Positions 20,210-28,606 of a stretch of 64,000 bases of DNA are shown here, one piece after another. The position numbers were made by a program, and so were the translations under genes. The notes under the pieces are model-generated. The model was not told the origin of the DNA and made no database searches. It was given only the letters and a program-made list of their open reading frames with translations. Positions within the stretch are counted from its first letter, which is position 1. The number at the start of each line of letters is the position of its first letter. The DNA comes from Candidatus Cryptobacteroides intestinigallinarum (lineage in GTDB: Bacteria > Bacteroidota > Bacteroidia > Bacteroidales > UBA932): positions 34,972 to 98,971 of the forward strand of contig JADIMK010000068.1 in the NCBI GenBank assembly GCA_017694785.1. Reading direction: 5' to 3'.

Positions 20210-21445
20210 ATGAAAAAGTGGCTCAGACAATTTGCTACGGAAGACTGGATCATAGTCTTTGCCGGAGCTGTCATTCTCGCTCTTGCCATTGCATTTCCAA
20301 CCTTGATGCCGGAGATGCCCAAGACCTTGAGTTCAACCCAGGACTGGCTTTCTGCCCTATATATGTTCCTTTTCGTGCTTGTGCTGACATATATCACATC
20401 CGCAGCATTGAGAAGGCCACTCAAGGGAATTTTCCTTTCGCTGCTGGTGATATTTGTCCTTACCCTTGCCGCCCAGCTGCTGGCTTCGATACCCGCGGTA
20501 AAGGAGCTTGGCTTTGAGTCTGTCTTCTTTGCTGTGATCCTGGGACTTATTGTCAGCAATGTATTCAAGGTGCCGGACTGGCTACGTCCTGCAATACAGA
20601 GTGAGTTCTATATAAAGATAGGCATTATCTGCCTCGGTTCCACCATCCTTTTCAAGGAAGTCCTCGAATCAGGTATATTCGGTCTCGCACAGTCTCTGAT
20701 AGTCGTATTCACAGTGTGGTATTTCGCTTTCTGGGTGGGAAAGAAGATGAATGTCGATCCAGAGATGCGTACCATGCTTTCTTCGGCAGTTTCCATATGC
20801 GGTGTCTCTGCTGCGATAGCGACCTGCGGAGTGATAAAGGGAGACAACAAGAAGCTTTCCTACGTGATTTCACTTGTACTTATCATAGCTATCCCGATGA
20901 TGTATCTGCTTCCGTGGCTTTCAGGACTGATGGGCCTGAATGAAGAAGTGGCAGGAGCATGGCTCGGAGGTACAATCGATACCACCGGAGCTGTGGCTGC
21001 TTCAGGCACATTGATAGGGGATACCGCCGCAAAGACGGCAGTCATCGTGAAATCGTCCCAGAATGTCCTGCTTGGAGTGGCAGCATTCGTGATTTCACTC
21101 CTGTGGTCATACAGAGGTACAAACCATGTTGAAAGACCTACGGCCGGCGTCATCTGGGAGAGATTCCCTAAGTTTGTAGTGGGCTTCATCCTTGCATCAC
21201 TTGTCTTCAGTTTCTGTATGGACGAACCGACCGCCAAAGCTGTAGGCACTGTGACCAAAGGATTCCAGAACACTCTTTTCAGCATAGCTTTCGTGTGCAT
21301 AGGACTTGAGACAAGATTTTCCGAGATCTTCGGGAAGGAAAACAGGAAGCCTCTCTATGTGTTCCTTATCGCACAGGGGTTCAATATCGTATTTACCCTT
21401 CTGATAGCATGGATAATGTTCGGGCTTGTAAAGCCTCTGTTCTGA
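20210..21445 (+). CDS. YeiH-family putative sulfate exporter (UPF0324)
   Basis: Multi-TM; LGLIVSNVFKVPDWLRPAIQSEFYIKIGIICLGSTILFKEVL; SICGVSAAIATCGVIKGD; AWLGGTIDTTGAVAASGTLIGDTAAKTAVIVKSSQNVLLG. Confidence 0.88.
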   Translation: MKKWLRQFATEDWIIVFAGAVILALAIAFPTLMPEMPKTLSSTQDWLSALYMFLFVLVLTYITSAALRRPLKGIFLSLLVIFVLTLAAQLLASIPAVKELGFESVFFAVILGLIVSNVFKVPDWLRPAIQSEFYIKIGIICLGSTILFKEVLESGIFGLAQSLIVVFTVWYFAFWVGKKMNVDPEMRTMLSSAVSICGVSAAIATCGVIKGDNKKLSYVISLVLIIAIPMMYLLPWLSGLMGLNEEVAGAWLGGTIDTTGAVAASGTLIGDTAAKTAVIVKSSQNVLLGVAAFVISLLWSYRGTNHVERPTAGVIWERFPKFVVGFILASLVFSFCMDEPTAKAVGTVTKGFQNTLFSIAFVCIGLETRFSEIFGKENRKPLYVFLIAQGFNIVFTLLIAWIMFGLVKPLF

Positions 21446-21456
21446 TCTGACCGGTT

Positions 21457-21480
21457 GCCTGGCCCGCCCGGAGGCCAGGT
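21457..21480. terminator. Bidirectional hairpin between convergent genes
   Basis: CCTGGCC (21458-21464) / GGCCAGG (21473-21479). Confidence 0.5.
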
Positions 21481-21497
21481 CTATTCAAGTTTGTCGT

Positions 21498-24400
21498 CTA
21501 AGGCAATTCAAATGTCACTACAGGACCGATGTAGTGATGGTTGAGGTCTATGCCCCGGCTCCTGAAGCGGTCGAATGATTTTCCACCGTTATATGACCAT
21601 GTCAGTCCTATGTTGATAGGTGTGCCTATCCAGAAGAAGCATCCGAATTCTATTTCCAGGGTAGCACCTGCGGAGAAAAGGTTTCCGCCTTTGAAGAATG
21701 TGTAGTCGAAGTGCGGGGTAAGGATAGCGCGTTTGCCATAGAATGCAGGACCTATGCTGAAGTCTCCCAGGTAGATAGGGATGGCATAGTCAGCAGTCAG
21801 CTTTGCACTGTATCCGTACCGGAGAATCTGGTCCCTGAGGTCTGCCCTTTCAGAAAGTCCCCTCGGCAGGGTACTTGTGATGCCTGTGTCGAAGATCGCA
21901 TCGTCAAGGAGCTGCTTCTGGTACAGGGCTGTAAGCCTCAGTCCCTGGCTGTGTGTTATGCCTGGAAGATAACCGTATGCATACATGTATGCCACAGGAG
22001 AGAACCATTTTGCCAGGCCGGCGTTGAGCGATATGCCTGTTTCAATTCCAATGCCCCAGTCCGGGTAGATTTCAGATGTAGCAGAGTTGCGTATCACATA
22101 TGCCCTTGCTGAAGCTGATATTGTCTGTGCCGGGATCTTCTTGCCGTTCTCTGAACTGCTGTATGACAGCCATCCCGTGGATGACCCTGAGGCCGAGACG
22201 ATATTGTAGAAATTCCTGCCGGTATGATAGATATCGTTGGAAATGGAATATGATACCTGAGGTATCACCCCTCTGGACCAGCCTCCTGACGAGAAATTGA
22301 ACGGGATGTAGGCTGAAATCTTGCCTCTGACGTATGGTCTTGATGATTCAATGGAAGTCATTGACATCATGATCATGTTGCCTATGTAGTCATTGAAAGA
22401 ATAGTCAAGCGCCGACCTGTCGTTGAAGTCGACTGAAGCTTCTATCACAGGATAAAGCCCTGTGTAGGTGAATTCTACATGTCCGGAATGTTTCCATTTG
22501 TTCCAATGGTACGGATTCCTGTGGGCGGAATATCCGAAGTTTGCGGTCATTGTGCCGAGATTGTTCTGGATCAGAGCTGCCGCTCCCAATGAAGCCATCT
22601 CATATCCGTAGTCATAGCTCACGTCCATTATCCTGTCGGCGTTGAAATATACCGGAGCCCAGGAATGTATGTTGAACAGATGGTCGAATTTACGGTATCT
22701 CTCTGGCTTTGAGAATATTATTCCAGTCTCCTGTAGTGCAGAGCTGTCTGCATCCTTGTCCTGTCCGGTGTTGAGGCAGCGTCTTGCCTCTGCCAGAGCC
22801 TTTTCCTGACGTGAAAGCTCATCTGCAATCCTGTAGCGGTGTATTTCGCTGAAGGATGTCTGCCTTTCTTCGAGAGAGTCTGCAGAGATGGCTTTCACGG
22901 GCTTTCCGTCGTGGCGGAGAGCTACATAATATAGCTGCGAGCCGTCAGGGCTGAAACAGAAATCGGTTGCTCCATACTCTGTTGAAGTCACCTGGAAGAG
23001 GTCACCTTTGCCCGGATCCAGCCTGTAGAGTTCGTTTACTCCGTTTTTGTCTGATGTGAAATAAAGGCTGCCGTCGTGTGGCCTCAGACGCCGGATCTTG
23101 ACAGGCTGAGGTCCAAGCACTGTCTCAAGGTCGGGGAATCCTGAGCCTGTATCCGCCTTTTTCATCTCCAAGGAATAGAGTCCGTAGCCCCTTTCAGATA
23201 TTCCGCATATATAGAGTCTGCCATATGCGATAACTGCTTCTGTCGCCTGGATCGAGTCAGGCATGCTTATGTAGATGTCACGGTGCCCGGATGCCATGTC
23301 ATATATCTCTATTCCTGAACCGCCTTTCACCGGATAGTCTATGGCTGTAAGCATCATCCCGTCAGAAGATACTGAAGGACAGAATTTCTTTCCTCCGGAG
23401 ACAAATGTGCTTTTCCTCTTCCTGTCCAGGTCATAGCATCTGATGACAGAATGTGTCTCCTGTGACCATCTTTCATCGTCGATATATTCGCTCCACCATA
23501 TCTGTCTGCTGCCTTCCGAATGCCACAGCGGGCTCGAAAGCGATCCTGAAGAAGTAAGGATGCGCTCCTTCCCGGACGGAAGTATCATAACAAGGGCGGA
23601 GGATTTCCCCATGCTCTGCCTGATTGCATAAAGGGTATCGGATACAGCTGTGAGATCCGAATAACGTGTGTATTCTTTGCGTTGCCGGCTTATCTGCTCC
23701 GCATCGATGAACGGAGCCCTGGCAGCCTTTTCTTCAGTCCAGATGTCATGGTAAAGCTGTATGGTGCTCCTGAAGGCATTGCGGAAATCCTTTCCTGTAT
23801 ATTTTCTTGTTATTGTAGAATATGAAAATACATCGTACGGCCTTCTGGACACATATTCAAGGTAGTCTCCCATGAAATCAGGAGATCCTGATACATATCT
23901 GATGCCGCTTATGGTCATGTATCCCAGCGCATAGTGGTCAGGAGTCCAGTACCTGAAGGATCCGTACCTCCATCTGTTCCAGTTCCTGAAGTCACCATTG
24001 TCAAATGCAGCCATGTAGTAGTTGAGGAAATCGGCACTGCGACCTCTTCCGGCATCTGTAAGAGCAGTTTCGGCTACTACAGCATCTCCTTCCAGCATCC
24101 ATTTGCTGGGGTACAGTCCGGACATGGCTCCGGCGAACATTTCTCCGGTAAGCCAGTAGAACGGCTTGAAGACATTGTCCCTGCCGAACTGTATCTGTGC
24201 GGCATGCCTGGATTCGTGGATAGCGAGCATCTTCACCCATGGCATAGCCTCCGCTCCGTATCCTTCCGGTGAAGTGAAAAGGTCCATCCGGACAGGAGCC
24301 CATGCTACAGAACCGTTAGACATGGCATTGTATGCATGCAGTATGACCGGCATCTTCCTTGACATAAGCTCACCGGGGACATATCCGGCACTTCCGGACA

Positions 24401-24611
24401 CAGGTATACGGTATTTTTCCAGTTCGGTTCCGTAGACCTTGGCCAGGGAATCCAGGCCTTCCGGATAGATTATCTTGTACGAAGGACTTTCAATGCTGGA
24501 CCACCTTATCCTTCCCGGATCGTCACCTACACTGTAGAACTGGGCTTCCATCTTATGGCAGAATCCCAATAATACTATTATTATCAATAATTTAACGTTT
24601 CTCAACATCAT
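21498..24611 (-). CDS. Outer-membrane protein: gluzincin-like metallopeptidase domain, TolB-like beta-propeller and C-terminal beta-barrel
   Basis: Signal peptide; LAIHESRHAAQIQ and WMLEGDAVVAETA; propeller segments (FCFSPDGSQLYYVALRHDGK); C-terminal alternating strands ending VVTFELP. Confidence 0.7.
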   Translation of the reverse strand: MMLRNVKLLIIIVLLGFCHKMEAQFYSVGDDPGRIRWSSIESPSYKIIYPEGLDSLAKVYGTELEKYRIPVSGSAGYVPGELMSRKMPVILHAYNAMSNGSVAWAPVRMDLFTSPEGYGAEAMPWVKMLAIHESRHAAQIQFGRDNVFKPFYWLTGEMFAGAMSGLYPSKWMLEGDAVVAETALTDAGRGRSADFLNYYMAAFDNGDFRNWNRWRYGSFRYWTPDHYALGYMTISGIRYVSGSPDFMGDYLEYVSRRPYDVFSYSTITRKYTGKDFRNAFRSTIQLYHDIWTEEKAARAPFIDAEQISRQRKEYTRYSDLTAVSDTLYAIRQSMGKSSALVMILPSGKERILTSSGSLSSPLWHSEGSRQIWWSEYIDDERWSQETHSVIRCYDLDRKRKSTFVSGGKKFCPSVSSDGMMLTAIDYPVKGGSGIEIYDMASGHRDIYISMPDSIQATEAVIAYGRLYICGISERGYGLYSLEMKKADTGSGFPDLETVLGPQPVKIRRLRPHDGSLYFTSDKNGVNELYRLDPGKGDLFQVTSTEYGATDFCFSPDGSQLYYVALRHDGKPVKAISADSLEERQTSFSEIHRYRIADELSRQEKALAEARRCLNTGQDKDADSSALQETGIIFSKPERYRKFDHLFNIHSWAPVYFNADRIMDVSYDYGYEMASLGAAALIQNNLGTMTANFGYSAHRNPYHWNKWKHSGHVEFTYTGLYPVIEASVDFNDRSALDYSFNDYIGNMIMMSMTSIESSRPYVRGKISAYIPFNFSSGGWSRGVIPQVSYSISNDIYHTGRNFYNIVSASGSSTGWLSYSSSENGKKIPAQTISASARAYVIRNSATSEIYPDWGIGIETGISLNAGLAKWFSPVAYMYAYGYLPGITHSQGLRLTALYQKQLLDDAIFDTGITSTLPRGLSERADLRDQILRYGYSAKLTADYAIPIYLGDFSIGPAFYGKRAILTPHFDYTFFKGGNLFSAGATLEIEFGCFFWIGTPINIGLTWSYNGGKSFDRFRSRGIDLNHHYIGPVVTFELP

Positions 24612-24716
24612 AAAGAACCGCCTCTTGGATAAGGCGGTGGTAAAGCACTTGCAAAAATAGTGATAAAACGCTCAATTTTTTTATTAATTTGCCGGTGATT
24701 CAAAATTTTATAATCC

Positions 24717-25078
24717 ATGTTTTCTGAAAAATATATTCCATTGATATTCTGCATATCTGCAATACTGTCATCTTGCGGTTCAAGCCAGGTGGAGGAAAGG
24801 AATTTCCCTTTTGTCAAGGTTCCTTCCGTCATTTCTTCCGGAGAGGAAGCTTCATCCTATACTGCAACATATTTCTGGGATGATTTTACAGATACTTCCA
24901 GTGTTTTCCATGACGATTCAAGCCATGTCAACGGTGTCAGTACAGATGATCTTGAAAAGGCTTTACTCAAGAGCTGAAGCCTTTGAAAAAGCAGATACTG
25001 CATCAGTCCTTTTCGAGACCTTGTGCGGCTTTGCGGAAAAATATTTTTATGACCCTAATTCCCCTTTCAGGAATATCG
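24717..25078 (+). pseudogene. DUF5106-like lipoprotein remnant: frameshifted, C-terminal thioredoxin-like half missing
   Basis: Frame A: lipobox ILSSCGSS, TATYFWDDFTDTSSVF...STDDLEKALLKS*; the next frame continues RLYSRAEAFEKADTASVLFETLCGFAEKYFYDPNSPFRN. Confidence 0.65.
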
Positions 25079-25675
25079 CTTCTTTGGACCGCCACCGAAC
25101 GCAAAGCCGACATTGAGTCCGAGAAAAGAGCAGTAGGGCCGGATTCTCTTGTATTCAAGGGTTATGCGCAGGTGCCCGAAGAGTTCGATCCCGGCCCTGG
25201 GGTTAAGCACAAAGGCGGCTTCCTGCACATGTCCGGAGCTTATCCCCATGCTTTCGACGGCAGCAGCTCCGACACCTAGTCCGATGAACGGTGCTGCTGT
25301 CCTGCCGGGACGCCAGTTCCAGTCGGCAAAGAAGATTCCTCCTGCGTTGAGGTTTACGGCAAGGTTGTCTTCCTTTCTGCTGAAAGAGCCTGTTACAGCC
25401 TGTATAGATATATCAAACGGAGTCATCGGGAAATTGTGCCTTGCTTCGATAAACAGTACCATACCGGGCTTTGCCTGGTTTCCGGCATATTTTCCGGCAT
25501 AGGTGAATCCGCCTCCGACCTCGACTTCAATTCTTCTGACATTGTTGCCGCCGGCAGATACGGAGTATCTTTCTCCTGTTTTCCCGGCAGCTGAAGCCTG
25601 TCCGGGAGATGAGACAAGAAGCATGATGACTGCCAGTGCAGTCATTGATATCCTGTGTATGGGGGTAGATGCCAT
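25067..25675 (-). CDS. Secreted outer-membrane beta-barrel-like protein
   Basis: Signal peptide MASTPIHRISMTALAVIMLLVSSPGQASA; VEVGGGFTYAGKYAGNQAKPGMVLFIEARHNF...APFIGLGVGAA; start chosen because a -7 motif (25695-25703) sits only 5 nt before the next upstream ATG (25690). Confidence 0.65.
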   Translation of the reverse strand: MASTPIHRISMTALAVIMLLVSSPGQASAAGKTGERYSVSAGGNNVRRIEVEVGGGFTYAGKYAGNQAKPGMVLFIEARHNFPMTPFDISIQAVTGSFSRKEDNLAVNLNAGGIFFADWNWRPGRTAAPFIGLGVGAAAVESMGISSGHVQEAAFVLNPRAGIELFGHLRITLEYKRIRPYCSFLGLNVGFAFGGGPKKRYS

Positions 25676-25795
25676 AAGGGGAAAAGTCATAGCTGCAAAT
25701 CTACTCAACAACCGGATAAAAACAATGAAAATCCATATCTTTGCAAAGAATCCGGGCCAATGGACCGGCTGATAATCCAGATAAAACTGAAAGAC

Positions 25796-26866
25796 ATGGA
25801 AATAGAAAAGGAACTCTGGGCAAGGACGCCCCAAGGGAAGGAAATCTTCAGATATACCTTGAAGAACAGGAACGGATCTTCTGTGCAGCTGTCTGACATA
25901 GGAGCCGGAATCGTGGCTATAAATGTGCCGGACGCAAACGGGAAGATGGCAGACGTGGTCCTCGGATATCGTGATCCGATGAGCTATTTCGGAGACGCCC
26001 CTTGTGCAGGCAAGATCCCTGGACGGTATGCCAACAGGATCGCAGGCGGCCGTTTCGAGCTTGACGGCAAAGTCTATGAGCTTCCGGTGAACAACGGGCC
26101 CAACCATCTCCACGGAGGACCTGAGGGCTTCCAGAACAAGGTCTGGGAGAGCCGCATTGAAAACGGGGGAGTGGAGTTCATGTACTACGCCGAAGACGGA
26201 GAAATGGGATATCCGGGAGCACTGAAGGCTGTGGCCCGCTACGAATGGAGCGAAGACAATGAGCTCAGGCTGACCCTTACAGCTCAGTGCGATGCCCCTA
26301 CAGTCATCAATCTGACCAACCATGCGTATTTCAACCTGAATGGAGAAGGAAGCGGCACTGTCCTCGGGCATGAGCTCAGGCTCAATGCCTCGGAATATCT
26401 GCCTTCGGACAGTACCCTTGTACCTCTCGGCGAAAGCTCTCCTGTGGCCGGTACACCTATGGATTTCATTGTGGCAAAGCCTCTTGGCCGGGACATACGT
26501 CAGGAGTTCCCTGCACTTGAATACGGGAAAGGATATGACAGCTGCTGGGTGATAGACGGCTACGAAAAAGGCCAGATACAGGCAGCTGCGGAGCTCTATT
26601 CTCCGGAAAGCGGAAGAGTGCTTGAAGTGTTCACTACACAGCCTGGTGTGCAGGTATATACCGGCAACTGGCTTTCAGGCTGTCCTGTCGGCAAATGCGG
26701 AAGGAGCTATGAAGACTATGAGGGTGTCGCCATTGAGTGCCAGCATTTCCCTGATTCTCCGAATGAGCCGGAATATCCTTCCACAGTGCTGCGTCCAGGC
26801 GAAGTCTACGAAGAGGCTATCATCTTCGCTTTCAGCATAAGGGAAAACGGCAAAGCCGGAGAATGA
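25796..26866 (+). CDS. galM: Aldose 1-epimerase (galactose mutarotase)
   Basis: PGRYANRIAGGRFELDGKVYELPVNNGPNHLHGGPEGFQNKVWE, NLTNHAYFNLNGEGSGTVLGHELRL, GVQVYTGNWL, IECQHFPDSPNEPEYPSTVLRPGE. Confidence 0.95.
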   Translation: MEIEKELWARTPQGKEIFRYTLKNRNGSSVQLSDIGAGIVAINVPDANGKMADVVLGYRDPMSYFGDAPCAGKIPGRYANRIAGGRFELDGKVYELPVNNGPNHLHGGPEGFQNKVWESRIENGGVEFMYYAEDGEMGYPGALKAVARYEWSEDNELRLTLTAQCDAPTVINLTNHAYFNLNGEGSGTVLGHELRLNASEYLPSDSTLVPLGESSPVAGTPMDFIVAKPLGRDIRQEFPALEYGKGYDSCWVIDGYEKGQIQAAAELYSPESGRVLEVFTTQPGVQVYTGNWLSGCPVGKCGRSYEDYEGVAIECQHFPDSPNEPEYPSTVLRPGEVYEEAIIFAFSIRENGKAGE

Positions 26867-26909
26867 CTTCTGCATTTTGCTGCCTGATATTTGAATTGAA
26901 GCTACCTGT

Positions 26910-27704
26910 ATGAAACAATATCTTGACCTTCTGCGCCATATCCGCGAGCATGGCGTCATGAAAGAAGACCGTACCGGAGTCGGTACGCAGAGCATATTCG
27001 GCTATCAGATGCGCTTTGACCTGTCCGAGGGCTTTCCTCTGCTCACAACAAAGAAAGTACACCTGAAGTCCATCATATATGAGCTCTTGTGGTTCATAGC
27101 CGGAGACACCAACATAAAGTATCTTAAGGACCACGGCGTGAGCATCTGGGATGAATGGGCAGACGGGAACGGTGACCTCGGGCCTGTCTACGGACACCAG
27201 TGGCGCAGCTGGCCTGCCCCTGACGGACGTAGCATCGACCAGCTGTCCAATGTAATAGAAATGATAAAGCGCAGCCCTGACTCCAGGAGGATGATCGTCT
27301 CAGCATGGAATCCTGCAGAGGTCGACAAGATGGCGCTTCCTCCTTGCCATACTCTATTCCAGTTCTATGTGGCTGAGGGGAGGCTGTCCTGTCAGCTGTA
27401 CCAGAGGAGTGCCGACGTATTCCTCGGTGTGCCGTTCAATATCGCATCCTATGCCCTTCTTACGATGATGGTTGCCCAGGTATGCGGACTGCAGTCTGGC
27501 GAATTCATACATACCACAGGCGATACCCACATATACAGGAATCATTTCGACCAGGTGGCCCTCCAGCTTTCAAGGGAGCCGCGCAAGCTGCCTGTGATGA
27601 AGATCAATCCTGATGTGAAAAGCATCTTCGACTTCAGGTACGAGGACTTCACCCTCGAAGGATATGACCCTTGGCCGGCAATAAAGGCACCGGTGGCCGT
27701 GTAG
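26910..27704 (+). CDS. thyA: Thymidylate synthase
   Basis: [68 protein letters not shown]. Confidence 0.98.
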   Translation: MKQYLDLLRHIREHGVMKEDRTGVGTQSIFGYQMRFDLSEGFPLLTTKKVHLKSIIYELLWFIAGDTNIKYLKDHGVSIWDEWADGNGDLGPVYGHQWRSWPAPDGRSIDQLSNVIEMIKRSPDSRRMIVSAWNPAEVDKMALPPCHTLFQFYVAEGRLSCQLYQRSADVFLGVPFNIASYALLTMMVAQVCGLQSGEFIHTTGDTHIYRNHFDQVALQLSREPRKLPVMKINPDVKSIFDFRYEDFTLEGYDPWPAIKAPVAV

Positions 27705-27817
27705 GACGCGGTTTTTTCCGGCAGCAGGAATAATTGACGTATATTCAGCAAATCAGAATACACCGGCATTATGATACCGTACGGAAGATAAGCCGGAAAA
27801 GCTATAGATCCAGCAGA

Positions 27818-28606
27818 ATGGGAAAAGACAAACTCAGGAAATTCAAGGAGAACGAGACATTCTCCTGTCTTATACAGCCTCTCGCCGATGATCTTATAAG
27901 CCGTCAGGGCGAAGGCATCTCATACAAGGACCATCCTCTCAAAGGCCATTGGGGGGAAAAGGTCTTCCATAACCAGAATCCGATAGTGGTCGAGCTGGGA
28001 TGCGGAAAAGGAGAATACACCATAGACCTTGCCTTGCGCAATCCTCTTTGCAACTATATCGGGGTGGACATCAAGGGCGCCCGCCTCTGGAAAGGAGCGA
28101 AATATGCCGAAGAGAAGCATCTGCCGAATGTCGCGTTCCTCCGCACCAGAATAGAATTCATAGAAGCCATGTTCGGGAAAGAGGAAATATCCGAGATATG
28201 GATAACCTTTGCCGACCCTCAGATAGGAAGGGAGAAGAAACGCCTTACTTCACCTCTTTTCCTGTCCAGATACAGGAATTTCCTCAGGAAAGGGGGAATA
28301 GTGCATCTGAAGACAGACAGCCGGTATCTGCATGAATATACACGTGCCGTGGCCGAGCAGAATTCCCTGGAGATCCTGGCCTCTTCAACAGACATATACG
28401 CCAACCGTTCAGATGAGAAGCTGCTGTCCTCTCCTCTTGCATCGGTGTGCGGGAAAGACGCCGTGGATGCTCTCTTCCAGGTGCAGACTTTCTATGAATC
28501 ACAGTATCTTGCCCAGGGCATCCCTATTACCTATCTTGCCTTCAGGATCAACCATGACGGCGACTATATCAGTCCCGACTGGGATCCTGACCTCTGGGAA
28601 CGCTGA
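27818..28606 (+). CDS. trmB: tRNA (guanine-N7-)-methyltransferase
   Basis: VVELGCGKGEYTIDLALRNPLCNYIGVDIKGARLWKGAKYA, ITFADPQIGREKKRLTSPLFL, LKTDSRYLHEYT. Confidence 0.92.
   Translation: MGKDKLRKFKENETFSCLIQPLADDLISRQGEGISYKDHPLKGHWGEKVFHNQNPIVVELGCGKGEYTIDLALRNPLCNYIGVDIKGARLWKGAKYAEEKHLPNVAFLRTRIEFIEAMFGKEEISEIWITFADPQIGREKKRLTSPLFLSRYRNFLRKGGIVHLKTDSRYLHEYTRAVAEQNSLEILASSTDIYANRSDEKLLSSPLASVCGKDAVDALFQVQTFYESQYLAQGIPITYLAFRINHDGDYISPDWDPDLWER

Noticed and set aside
25067-26371. Full 434-aa minus-strand ORF as one protein
   Set aside because: The N-terminal 227+ residues are antisense to galM; the signal peptide and barrel begin near 25690/25675.
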